Assembly: GCA_963662645.2 (NCBI GenBank) | Contig: OY759762.1 | Location: 2,728,001-2,792,000 of the forward strand | Reading direction: 5' to 3' | DNA length: 64,000 nt | Origin: Aldehydirespirator sp963662645 | GTDB taxonomy: Bacteria; Actinomycetota; Acidimicrobiia; Acidimicrobiales; Aldehydirespiratoraceae | Shown: piece after piece, positions 33,677 through 42,348 of the stretch | Layout of the letters: each line of letters begins with the position of its first letter | Position numbering within the stretch: position 1 is the stretch's first letter | Notes under the pieces: generated by a model | The model's database searches: none | What the model was told of the DNA's origin: nothing | What the model saw: the letters and a program-made list of their open reading frames with translations, nothing else | Position numbers and translations under genes: made by a program

Positions 33677-35095
33677 GTGTCTTCTGAGGCGTTTCCGGCG
33701 CTGGCTGCGCTCGACCTTGATGGCTTCCGCCGCAACGGGCACGCCCTAGTGGATTGGATGGCCGACTATCTCCGCGATATCGGGCACCGGCGAGTGCTCG
33801 AGTCCGTGGCGCCCGGTGATGTCGCAGCAAAGTTGCCGACGCGCGCTCCTGAACAACCGGAGCCCTTTGGAGCGTTGCTCACCGACTTGGACCGTGTAGT
33901 GCTGCCAGGACTCGCTCACTGGCAGCATCCGGGTTGGTTCGCGTACTTCCCGGCTGCTTCATCACCGCCGGCTGTGTTGGGGGAGTTAGCCGCAGCTGGC
34001 CTGGGGGTTGAGGGGATGCTGTGGTCGACGTCGCCCGCGGCCACTGAGATCGAGTCCCGCGTGGTGGACTGGCTTGTCGACCTTCTCGGCGTGCCCGAGC
34101 AATGGAAGACCACCGCACTAGGCGGTGGGGTGCTTCAGTCCGGTGCCTCGGCGTCTACACACACCGCTGTTGTGGTTGCACGCGAAGTCTGTGCGGAGCG
34201 TACCGGCACCGCGATCGAGCAGATGGTGGCCTACGCGTCACGCGAGGCCCATTCCTCGGTGGAGAAGGGCGCTCGAATGGCTGGGTTCCGTCACCTTAGG
34301 CACTTAGCAACGGACGAGGCGTTGTCGGTCAGGCCCGAGGCACTTGCAGCTGCGGTTGATGCGGACCGGCAGGCGGGCCTGACTCCTGCCTTCATGTGCT
34401 CAACGGTCGGTACTACCGGCACCACAGCCGTGGACCCAGTTCGCCGACTCGGCGAGATCGCCCGAGGCGAGCAAGTGTGGCACCACGTCGATGCCGCCTA
34501 TGCGGGCTCGGCCATGATCTGCGAGGAGTTCCGCTGTCATCAGGACGGGCTGGAGCTGGCCGACAGCTACACGTTCAACCCGCATAAGTGGCTGGCCACC
34601 AATGTTGGTTGCTCGGTGATGTGGGTGGCCGATCGTAGCCGGCTCATTGAGGCCCTGAGCGTGCTTCCCCCCTACCTACGGAACGAAGCCACAGCCTCTG
34701 GCAGGGTCATCGACTACCGGGACTGGCACCTGCCATTGAGCCGGCCCTTCAGGGCGTTGAAGTTGTGGTTTGTGCTGAGATCCTTCGGTGCGGAAGGACT
34801 GCGCGCTCTGATCCGGGCACATGTCGCTTGGGCCCGCGGGCTTGCCCAGTGCATCGCCAGCCACCCCAGGCTGGAACTCGTAGCATCAGTTCCATTCGCC
34901 CTGGTCGCCTTCGCTCACCGGTCTGGCAATGAAGCCACTGATGCGTTGGTCTCCGCGGTCAACAGCTCCGGGTGCTTCTACATCTCACCATCAGAAGTCA
35001 GTGGCCGCCGATACGCCCGCATCGTTGTGGGCTCTACCTGGACCACCGAAGAACATGTCGATGCCCTGTGGGACCTGATCGCAGCCAGCGCGTGA
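33677..35095 (+). CDS. Aromatic-L-amino-acid decarboxylase (PLP group II)
   Basis: 472 residues from GTG 33677, which has GAGGGGG seven bases upstream; ATG 33653 is an in-frame alternative. PLP features are SREAHSSVEKGARMAG, HVDAAYAGSAMICEEFR and TFNPHKWLATN with the Schiff-base lysine; FRRNGHALVDWMADYL and SSPAATEIESRVVDWL are class-typical. It would turn tyrosine, phenylalanine, tryptophan or DOPA into the amine plus CO2. Being inside the importer operon, it suggests that the transporter and enzyme handle aromatic substrates. Its TGA starts a short chain of frames that does not reach the next gene. Confidence 0.9.
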   Translation: MSSEAFPALAALDLDGFRRNGHALVDWMADYLRDIGHRRVLESVAPGDVAAKLPTRAPEQPEPFGALLTDLDRVVLPGLAHWQHPGWFAYFPAASSPPAVLGELAAAGLGVEGMLWSTSPAATEIESRVVDWLVDLLGVPEQWKTTALGGGVLQSGASASTHTAVVVAREVCAERTGTAIEQMVAYASREAHSSVEKGARMAGFRHLRHLATDEALSVRPEALAAAVDADRQAGLTPAFMCSTVGTTGTTAVDPVRRLGEIARGEQVWHHVDAAYAGSAMICEEFRCHQDGLELADSYTFNPHKWLATNVGCSVMWVADRSRLIEALSVLPPYLRNEATASGRVIDYRDWHLPLSRPFRALKLWFVLRSFGAEGLRALIRAHVAWARGLAQCIASHPRLELVASVPFALVAFAHRSGNEATDALVSAVNSSGCFYISPSEVSGRRYARIVVGSTWTTEEHVDALWDLIAASA

Positions 35096-35166
35096 AGATC
35101 CTGCGTCGCTCACCCAGCGAGCCATGATGGGTTCGAATTCCAGGCAGGGCTGACGGGGCGGACTCT

Positions 35167-36192
35167 ATGAAGGGTCCAGGAGGCGACGGCGCGAGGTACG
35201 TGCTGCGGCGGGTGATCACGAGCCTGCTGGTCGTGCTGGGAGTGGTGACGATCACGTTCGTGGTGTCGAGGCTGGTGCCGTCTGACCCGGCTTCGCTTTA
35301 TGCGGGAGCGAGGGCCCGCCCCGAGCAGGTGGAGCAGGTTCGCGATGACCTGAACCTTGATGCTCCGGTGCTGTCACAATACGTGTCGTACTTGGGGGAC
35401 CTGGCTCGGGGCGACTTCGGGGTGTCGTTCGCGACCAAACGTCCGATCGCGCAGGATCTGCGCCGGTTCCTGCCGGCCACACTGGAGTTGGCACTGTCGG
35501 CCACGGCGCTGTCGATGGTGGTGGGAATCCCGGCGGGAGTGGCGGCTGCGGCTCGTCAGCGCCGCATGAGTGACACGTCCATCCGGTTGTTGGCGGTGAT
35601 GGGGGTGTCGGTTCCGGTGTTCTGGTCGGCTCTGCTGCTGCAGTTGCTCTTCGCGTCCAGACTGGGGTGGCTGCCCCTAGCGGGGCGCACTGACCCCGCC
35701 ACGAGCTTCAGCGAGCCGACCGGCTTCTTGCTGGTCGATGCGGCCCTGTCGGGCAGTTGGTCCAACCTCGTCGATGTGGCCGTTCATCTGATGATGCCGA
35801 TGGCGGTCATGGCCGCCTACCCGCTGGGGTTGACCATCCGTCTAATTCGGGGCGAGATGCTTGAAGTGCTGGGCAGCGACTACATCGAGGCCGCGACGGT
35901 GGCGCAGATACCGAGACGCACCGTGCTGAGTCGCTTGGCGCTGAAGAACGCACTGCTGCCCGCTCTGACCGTGCTGGGACTGACCTTCGCGTACTCGGTG
36001 TCGAGCGCGTTCTTGGTGGAGGCGGTGTTCGCCTGGCCGGGACTCGGCAAGTACCTGACTGACGCCATCGTCCGGGTCGACTTCCCAGTAATCACGGCGG
36101 GCGCCTTGGCGATCACGGTCGTGTACGTCGTTGTGAACCTGGTTCTGGACCTCGTTCAGGCTCGGTTGGATCCCCGGGTGCGGTTGGGATGA
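35167..36192 (+). CDS. DppB-type ABC permease
   Basis: 341 residues beginning YVLRRVITSLLVVLGVVTITF, a classic DppB start, with the YLGDLARGDFGVSF periplasmic loop and the EAATVAQIPRRTVLSRLALKNALLP cytoplasmic loop contacting the ATPase. It pairs with DppC, overlapping it by four bases (ATGA). Together they make the channel for the binding protein at 31872. Confidence 0.92.
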   Translation: MKGPGGDGARYVLRRVITSLLVVLGVVTITFVVSRLVPSDPASLYAGARARPEQVEQVRDDLNLDAPVLSQYVSYLGDLARGDFGVSFATKRPIAQDLRRFLPATLELALSATALSMVVGIPAGVAAAARQRRMSDTSIRLLAVMGVSVPVFWSALLLQLLFASRLGWLPLAGRTDPATSFSEPTGFLLVDAALSGSWSNLVDVAVHLMMPMAVMAAYPLGLTIRLIRGEMLEVLGSDYIEAATVAQIPRRTVLSRLALKNALLPALTVLGLTFAYSVSSAFLVEAVFAWPGLGKYLTDAIVRVDFPVITAGALAITVVYVVVNLVLDLVQARLDPRVRLG

Positions 36193-37106
36193 CAGGTACC
36201 GCGCCGCCGGCGCACCGGTTCGGCCCAGGCCGTCTTGTTGCAATGGGGCGAATCGCGGCTCCGGGGGGCGCGGTGTGGCACTACCGCCGCAGCCGGCTGG
36301 GCATGACCGCCGCGATCGTGGCCGCGGCATTCGTTCTGGTGGCGCTGTTTGCTCCCTGGCTCACGCCCTACCCGGACGCTGGCCGCGGCATTCCTGATCT
36401 GTCGATCAGATTGCAAGCACCCGGCTGGTCGCACTGGCTGGGTACCGACGACTTGGGCAGGGATGTGCTGGCTCGGCTGCTGTTCGGTGCGCGCACGGCG
36501 CTGGTGGTGGCCTTCGGGGTCGTGGCGCTGTCAGTCGCAGTTGGTGTGGTGATCGGCGCGGTGGCCGGCTACTTCGGGCGCTGGGTGGACGAGGTCCTGA
36601 TGCGGATCACCGATACGTTCCTGGCCTTCCCGCCCTTGCTGCTGGCTGTGCTGGTGGCGGCGGCGCTGGGAGCGAGCCTCCGCAACACGGTCATCGCGGT
36701 CGCGGTGTCGTGGTGGCCGTGGTACGCGCGCCAAGTGCGTTCGCAGGTGCTGAGCCTGCGCGAACGGCCCTATATCAAGGCTCTTCAGGCCATAGGCGTG
36801 CCTCACCGGCGCATCATCGCGCTTCACGCGGTGCCCAACGCGATGGCTCCGGTGTGGGTTCAGGCCACCGCCGATCTGGGCGCCGCGGTGCTCACCGCCG
36901 CTGGCTTGAGCTTTGTCGGGCTTGGGCCACGCCCGCCCACCGCGGACTGGGGAACCATGATCTCAGAGGGGCGCCAGTACGTGTTGTCGGGGCAGTGGTG
37001 GATCGCCGGTTTCGCAGGAGCGGCCATCGTCTTCGTCGCTATGGCCTTCAATCTCGCTGGCGACGTCGTTCGAGACGTCACCGACCCCAAGACTAGGCAG
37101 AACTGA
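36189..37106 (+). CDS. DppC-type ABC permease
   Basis: 305 residues. WLGTDDLGRDVLARLLFGARTAL is the DppC signature region, and YIKALQAIGVPHRRIIALHAVPN the ATPase-contact loop. It begins with an ATGA overlap on DppB and ends two bases before the DppD ATG. Confidence 0.92.
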   Translation: MTGTAPPAHRFGPGRLVAMGRIAAPGGAVWHYRRSRLGMTAAIVAAAFVLVALFAPWLTPYPDAGRGIPDLSIRLQAPGWSHWLGTDDLGRDVLARLLFGARTALVVAFGVVALSVAVGVVIGAVAGYFGRWVDEVLMRITDTFLAFPPLLLAVLVAAALGASLRNTVIAVAVSWWPWYARQVRSQVLSLRERPYIKALQAIGVPHRRIIALHAVPNAMAPVWVQATADLGAAVLTAAGLSFVGLGPRPPTADWGTMISEGRQYVLSGQWWIAGFAGAAIVFVAMAFNLAGDVVRDVTDPKTRQN

Positions 37107-37108
37107 CC

Positions 37109-38077
37109 ATGACAGCTGGGCACATGGATGAACCGGGTCCTGTAGACCGGACTCCCTTGTTGGAGGTGGAGGGGCTTCGCGTCACGTTCAATGCGCCCAC
37201 CGGGCCGGTGCGTGCCGTGCGGAGCGTGTCGCTGCAGGTGAAGAGAGGCGAGATTCTAGGGGTGGCCGGTGAGTCCGGCTGCGGCAAGTCTGTGCTGTTC
37301 CGCGCACTGCTGGGACTACTGCCGATAACGGCAAGCGTCGGGGGAGCCATGCGTTTCGACGGCAAGCCTATGGGCACGGACGGCGCTCTCCAGCAGGCGG
37401 CCGCGCTCATCTACCAGAACCCCGGTGCTGCGCTGAATCCGGTGTTCACCATCGGCCAGCAACTGCAGTTCGTAGCCGGCACCAAGGACCACGCGGCGCT
37501 GTGTGACCTGTTGACCCAAGCAGGTCTCAGCCAGCCCGAGCAACTGCTGGACGCCTATCCCCATGAGTTCTCCGGCGGGATGAGCCAGCGAGCTGTGATC
37601 GCGGTAGCCCTCGCCCAGCAACCCCGGCTGTTGATCGCTGACGAGCCCACCACGGCTCTAGACGTAACCACCCAAGGCCTGGTCTTGGACCTGATCGCTC
37701 AGCTTCGGGACCGACACCGTCTAGCGGTGGTGCTCATCAGCCACGACCTAGCCGTCATCCAGCGGGTCTGCGACCGAGTGATAGTGCTCTATGCGGGCCA
37801 AGTCGTCGAGACCGGCGCAACATCCACAGTGTTGACCGCGCCCGGACACCCCTACACGCGAGCCCTGCTTGAGTCTGTGCCCCGACCCGAAGCAGTTGGA
37901 GAGGAACTCGCCTCAATACCGGGGCTCGTCCCCGACGGACGCCAAGAGATCTCCGGCTGCGCCTTCGCCCCGCGCTGCCCTCACACCCACGACCGTTGCC
38001 GCGCCGAACGGCCCGCCCTTGTGCCGGCAGGCGCGGGCCACCGAGCCGCCTGCGTGCTCTTGGCGCCGTCGGGATGA
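37109..38077 (+). CDS. DppD-type ABC ATPase
   Basis: 322 residues. Walker A is GESGCGKSVLFRALLG, the signature is FSGGMSQRAVIAVALAQQPRL, Walker B is LLIADEPTTALDVTTQ; the C-terminal cysteine cluster SGCAFAPRCPHTHDRC is typical of oligopeptide ATPases. It works with the next gene as a heterodimer and overlaps it by four bases. Confidence 0.92.
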   Translation: MTAGHMDEPGPVDRTPLLEVEGLRVTFNAPTGPVRAVRSVSLQVKRGEILGVAGESGCGKSVLFRALLGLLPITASVGGAMRFDGKPMGTDGALQQAAALIYQNPGAALNPVFTIGQQLQFVAGTKDHAALCDLLTQAGLSQPEQLLDAYPHEFSGGMSQRAVIAVALAQQPRLLIADEPTTALDVTTQGLVLDLIAQLRDRHRLAVVLISHDLAVIQRVCDRVIVLYAGQVVETGATSTVLTAPGHPYTRALLESVPRPEAVGEELASIPGLVPDGRQEISGCAFAPRCPHTHDRCRAERPALVPAGAGHRAACVLLAPSG

Positions 38078-38850
38078 GCCCATTACTGTCGATACAGGGC
38101 CTTCAGGTCGAGTATCGCGGCCGCCACCGCGGCTCTCAACGCTCGGTCAGGGCGATCGAGGACCTGGACCTCGACGTGTTCAGCTCCGAGACGGTCGCAG
38201 TGGTGGGAGAGTCCGGAGCGGGCAAGTCCACCCTCGCCGCAGCAATAGTCGGTCTGATGCACCCGGCGGCTGGCAGCATCCGCTTCAACGGCCGTGAACT
38301 GATTGGCCTTCGCGGCCGGCCCGGACGCGAGACCCGACGCAGGGTCCAGATGGTCGCCCAGAACCCGTTGCTCTCACTGAGCCCCCGCAGGCTGATAGCA
38401 GCCCAGATCGAGGAGCCTCTGAGGGTCCATACCAGCCTCAGCCGCGCCGACCGCAAACATCGCGCCGACGAGATGCTGGTCGCTCTAGGGCTCAGCTCAG
38501 CCGTTCGCGGTCGCTACCCGCACGAGCTAAGCGGCGGCCAGGCTCAACGGGCTGTGCTGGCTCGGGCGCTGGTGCTGGAACCGTCGATGATAATTTTCGA
38601 TGAACCCACCTCGGCCCTCGACGTATCCGTGCAGGCCGGCGTGCTGAATCTCCTGCAGCAGCTCAAGACCAATCGCGGACTCACCTACCTCTTCATCACC
38701 CACGACCTCGCTGTCGCCAGGCACCTCGCGGACCGCATCGCAGTCATGCGGGCTGGCGAGATCGTCGAACAGCAGCCGACCCAAGCCCTGTTCGCCAACC
38801 CCCAGCACCCCTACACCCGCACTCTGCTCGATTCCTCACTGACCGTCTAG
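38074..38850 (+). CDS. DppF-type ABC ATPase
   Basis: 258 residues from ATG 38074 (ATGA overlap with DppD). Walker A GESGAGKSTLAAAIVG, the motif QNPLLSLSPR, signature LSGGQAQRAVLARALVLEP and Walker B IIFDEPTSALDVSVQ are intact. It lacks the usual C-terminal cysteine cluster, ending shortly after HPYTRTLLDS, so it is a short DppF. It ends in TAG, 29 bases before PutA. Confidence 0.9.
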   Translation: MSPLLSIQGLQVEYRGRHRGSQRSVRAIEDLDLDVFSSETVAVVGESGAGKSTLAAAIVGLMHPAAGSIRFNGRELIGLRGRPGRETRRRVQMVAQNPLLSLSPRRLIAAQIEEPLRVHTSLSRADRKHRADEMLVALGLSSAVRGRYPHELSGGQAQRAVLARALVLEPSMIIFDEPTSALDVSVQAGVLNLLQQLKTNRGLTYLFITHDLAVARHLADRIAVMRAGEIVEQQPTQALFANPQHPYTRTLLDSSLTV

Positions 38851-38879
38851 CAGACAGGATTGCAGTCACTGCGAAGCCG

Positions 38880-41800
38880 ATGCACATCAATCTGAATGAA
38901 GCGCTGCTGGTTGATGAGGCAGTGGAGCGGGTCGGCTGCTGGCTGGGCGCTGGCGGGGTGTCGGTGCCGCGCCGGGAGCGGTCGGCTGCCAAGCGGTTGG
39001 CGACGATGGTGGGCGACCGGCCGGGCACGGCCTTTGCTATGCGGTTTGTGGACCGGGTGATCCGGCCGGAGGATCCGTCGGTTTCTGCCGGGCAGCTGGC
39101 TTCGCTGGTGGCTGAGGCCGAGTTACCGGGGTTCTTGTCGCAGCCGGACCGGTTGTTGTTGCGGGCCGGTGCTTGGTTGGGGCGGCGGTTTCCGGGGGTG
39201 GTGATGCCGCTGGCTCGCCGGCGTATGAGGTCGTTGGTGGGCCATTTGGTGGTTGACGCCGATCCCGGGCGTTTGGGTGCGCATCTGCGGGAGCGTTCGG
39301 AGGCGGGTTTCTCGCTGAATGTGAACATGTTGGGTGAGGCTGTGCTGGGCGACGCCGAGGCTCAGCGAAGGCGCCGTGAGGTGCTTGAGACGCTGGCGCA
39401 GCCGGACGTGGACTATGTGTCGGTGAAGGTGTCGGCGGTGGTGTCGCAGTTGAATGCGTGGGATTTTGACGGGTCGCTTGAGCGGGTGGTGGAGGCGCTG
39501 CGGCCGCTGCTGCGGACGGCCGCGGCGACCGTGCCGGTGACGTTCATCAATCTTGACATGGAGGAGTACCACGACTTGGAGTTGACCACCGCCGCGTTCC
39601 GGGCCCTGTTGGAGGAGCCCGGGTTTGAGGGGGTCGATGCGGGCATTGTGTTGCAGGCCTACCTGCCGGACTGCTTCGGCGCTCTGAGGGAGCTGGTGGA
39701 TTGGCACAACGGCCTGGTGGCGGCCGGACGGCGGTCCGGTGAGATCAAGATCCGGCTGGTGAAGGGGGCCAATCTGGCGATGGAGCGGGTGGAGGCCGCC
39801 ATGCGGGGCTGGCCGCAGGCGCCCTATGGGTCCAAGGCCGAGACCGATGCCAGCTACAAGCGCTGCCTGGACTGGGTGCTGACCTGTGAGCGGACCTCGT
39901 CGGTGCGGATCGGAGTGGCCAGCCACAACCTTTTCGATGTGGCCTGGGCTGATCTGCTGGCGGCCCGGCGGGGGGTCCGTGGCCGGGTGGAGTTCGAGAT
40001 GCTCGAGGGCATGGCGCCCACCGAGGCCGAGCGGCTGCGCGCCGACGGCAGGGGGGTGCTGCTGTACACCCCGGCGGTGGCCGAGAAGGACTTCGACGTG
40101 GCCATCGCCTATCTGTTCCGGCGCCTGGAGGAGAACGCGTCGGACGAGAACTTCATTCACCACCTGTTCGGCCTGCGGCCCGGAACGGTCGCCTTCGAGG
40201 CCGAGGCGGACAAGTTCCGCGCCGCGGTGGCCGAGCGATGGACGGTCGACGCTGGGCCGCGCCGCCGCCAGGACCGCGGCCGGGCGATCGAGCCTGCCGA
40301 TCCCGGAGCCGGGTTCTTCAACGAGCCCGAAACCGACCCTGCGCTAGCTGCCAATCGGGTCTGGGCCCAACAGATCGTGAGCCGGCGGTGGAGCCGCCCC
40401 GCCACCGCGATCACCACCGAGATGATCGAGGTCGATCGCGTGGTGGGCGCCGCGGTCGAGGCCCAGCCCGGGTGGGCCGCCCACTCGCCGACAGAGCGCC
40501 GCGGCCTGCTGTGGCGAGTGGCCGACGAGATGGCCCGCCGGCGGGGCGATCTGGTGGCGGCCATGGTGCATGAGGGCCACAAGACCATCGCCGAGGCCGA
40601 CCCCGAGGTGTCCGAGGCCATCGACTTCGCCCGCTGGTACGGAGACCGGGCCCTCGACCTCGCCGGCACAGATCTGGCCCGATTCGAGCCCTTCGGGGTG
40701 GTGCTGGTGGTGCCGCCGTGGAACTTCCCGGTGGCCATCCCCTCAGGCGGCACCTTCGCGGCGCTGGCCGCGGGCAACGCAGTGATCCTCAAACCCGCTC
40801 CCGAGACGCCCGGCTGTGCCGAGATCGTGGCCGAGTGCTGCTGGGCCGCGGGAGTCCCCCGCGGCGCAGTGTCGTTCGTGCGCACGCCCGACGACGCGGC
40901 TGGCTGCCATCTGGTCGCCCACCCCGATGTGGACGCCGTGATCCTCACCGGCGCCTACGACACCGCCCGAATGTTCCTGTCCTGGAACCCACAGATGCGG
41001 CTGCTCGCCGAGACGTCCGGCAAGAACTCAATGGTGATCACCCCCAACGCCGACATCGACCTGGCCGTAGCCGACCTCGTGGCCTCCGCGTTCGGCCACT
41101 CAGGACAGAAGTGCTCCGCGGCCAGCCTCGCGATCTGCGTCGGCGAGACCTACCACTCACTGAGGCTTCGCCGCCAACTCACCGACGCCGTGGCCAGCCT
41201 CCGGGTCGGCCCCAGCCGCGATCTGGCCACCACCATGGGCCCGGTCATCGCCCCGCCCGAGGGCAAGCTGCTGCGAGCCCTCACCCGCCTCGACGAAGGC
41301 GAGACGTGGCTGGTCGAGCCCCGCCGCCTCAACGATCAGACCTGGACCCCCGGCGTGCGCCTGGGTGCGCGCCCCGGCTCGTGGTTCCACCACACCGAGT
41401 GCTTCGGCCCGGTGCTGGGCCTGATGAGAGCCGACACGCTCACCGACGCCATCGCCATACAGAACTCAACCGCCTACGGCCTCACCGGCGGCATCCACAC
41501 CCTCGACCCCGCCGAGATCCGCCAATGGACCGACACCGTCGAGGTCGGCAACGCCTACATCAACCGCCCCACCACCGGCGCCATCGTGCGCCGCCAGCCC
41601 TTCGGCGGCTGGAAACAATCATCGGTCGGCCCAGGCACCAAAGCCGGCGGCCCCAACTACCTGGCCCAACTCGGTACCTGGCACCCCGTCCACACCGGCC
41701 TCAGCGACGACGAATGGCTCCACACAGCCCGAACCAGCGACGACACCGCCTGGCACGCAGAGTTCGAAGTCGAGCACGACCCATCGGGGCTGTTCTGCGA

Positions 41801-42158
41801 GTCCAACATCTTCCGCTACCGGCCCCTGCCCCGCGTCGCGCTGCGGGCCGAGGCCGACGCCGCACCCCGAGAAGTCGCCAGAGTCCGGGCCGCGGCCCGC
41901 CGCTGCGACGTGACCCTCATCGAGTCCCACGCAGCTGAAGAGAATGCAAACGACTTCGCCGCCCGTCTCAAGGCCCTGAGCGTTCAGCGAGTCCGCGTGG
42001 TAGGAACCTGCAACCACCAAATTCGCGCCGCCGCCAACGAGGTCGGGATCCACATCGCAGACGACCCCGTCACCGCCGAGGGACGCATCGAACTGCTCCA
42101 CTACCTGCGCGAGCAAACCGTCACCCGCACCCTCCACCGCTACGGCAACCTCCTGTAG
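38880..42158 (+). CDS. putA: Bifunctional proline dehydrogenase / glutamate-semialdehyde dehydrogenase
   Basis: 1092 residues. Residues about 90-440 are the FAD-dependent PRODH barrel (LNVNMLGEAVLGDAEAQRR, DYVSVKVSAVVSQLN, IRLVKGANLAMERVEA). Residues about 500-960 are the dehydrogenase (VVPPWNFPVAIPSGG, LAETSGKNSMVI with the Glu near 711, HSGQKCSAASLAI with the Cys near 745). The last 110 residues form an extra domain, and no N-terminal DNA-binding domain is present. It oxidises proline to glutamate at the membrane. Base composition shifts within the gene: the first third is rich in G/T at third positions, the last third in C. Confidence 0.93.
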   Translation: MHINLNEALLVDEAVERVGCWLGAGGVSVPRRERSAAKRLATMVGDRPGTAFAMRFVDRVIRPEDPSVSAGQLASLVAEAELPGFLSQPDRLLLRAGAWLGRRFPGVVMPLARRRMRSLVGHLVVDADPGRLGAHLRERSEAGFSLNVNMLGEAVLGDAEAQRRRREVLETLAQPDVDYVSVKVSAVVSQLNAWDFDGSLERVVEALRPLLRTAAATVPVTFINLDMEEYHDLELTTAAFRALLEEPGFEGVDAGIVLQAYLPDCFGALRELVDWHNGLVAAGRRSGEIKIRLVKGANLAMERVEAAMRGWPQAPYGSKAETDASYKRCLDWVLTCERTSSVRIGVASHNLFDVAWADLLAARRGVRGRVEFEMLEGMAPTEAERLRADGRGVLLYTPAVAEKDFDVAIAYLFRRLEENASDENFIHHLFGLRPGTVAFEAEADKFRAAVAERWTVDAGPRRRQDRGRAIEPADPGAGFFNEPETDPALAANRVWAQQIVSRRWSRPATAITTEMIEVDRVVGAAVEAQPGWAAHSPTERRGLLWRVADEMARRRGDLVAAMVHEGHKTIAEADPEVSEAIDFARWYGDRALDLAGTDLARFEPFGVVLVVPPWNFPVAIPSGGTFAALAAGNAVILKPAPETPGCAEIVAECCWAAGVPRGAVSFVRTPDDAAGCHLVAHPDVDAVILTGAYDTARMFLSWNPQMRLLAETSGKNSMVITPNADIDLAVADLVASAFGHSGQKCSAASLAICVGETYHSLRLRRQLTDAVASLRVGPSRDLATTMGPVIAPPEGKLLRALTRLDEGETWLVEPRRLNDQTWTPGVRLGARPGSWFHHTECFGPVLGLMRADTLTDAIAIQNSTAYGLTGGIHTLDPAEIRQWTDTVEVGNAYINRPTTGAIVRRQPFGGWKQSSVGPGTKAGGPNYLAQLGTWHPVHTGLSDDEWLHTARTSDDTAWHAEFEVEHDPSGLFCESNIFRYRPLPRVALRAEADAAPREVARVRAAARRCDVTLIESHAAEENANDFAARLKALSVQRVRVVGTCNHQIRAAANEVGIHIADDPVTAEGRIELLHYLREQTVTRTLHRYGNLL

Positions 42159-42219
42159 TCGACGCCCGGTCTGTGATGTCGGCAGGGTGCTTGTGTGCGG
42201 CGGAACCCCGGCCTGAACC

Positions 42220-42251
42220 GCGAAACCCAGTACATAGCGGCCGACTGGTAG
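42220..42251 (+). pseudogene. Remnant of an aldehyde dehydrogenase 3' end
   Basis: About 30 bases reading ETQYIAADW-stop match the 3' end of the dehydrogenase at 27089-28516 with two mismatches. Nothing upstream continues the similarity. The fragment lies just before a family B palindrome, in the 190-base gap between putA and the aminotransferase; nothing else is seen in that gap. Confidence 0.6.
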
Positions 42252-42269
42252 ATCCCAAAGCACGCATCT

Positions 42270-42316
42270 GAACTGGCAGTGAGATGCCCCTATTGGGGGC
42301 AATATGCTGCCGGTTC
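42270..42316. repeat. Palindromic repeat, family B copy 5
   Basis: Arms GAACTGGCAG (42270-42279) and CTGCCGGTTC (42308 on) pair with one mismatch; the interior GCCCCTATTGGGGGC keeps the dyad of copies 2 and 4. Confidence 0.75.
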
Positions 42317-42348
42317 GATTGGGCGGACCTTTGTTGCTTGAAGCCTGC

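Noticed and set aside
35129..35145. GGGTTCGAATTCC resembles a tRNA T-loop
   Set aside because: No acceptor, D or anticodon stems can be formed around it; it lies in the 71-base gap before the DppB-type gene.
35093..35167. Possible micro-ORF bridge between the decarboxylase and DppB genes
   Set aside because: The frames opened at the decarboxylase stop end before the DppB ATG without overlapping it. It is a counterexample to the bridge pattern.
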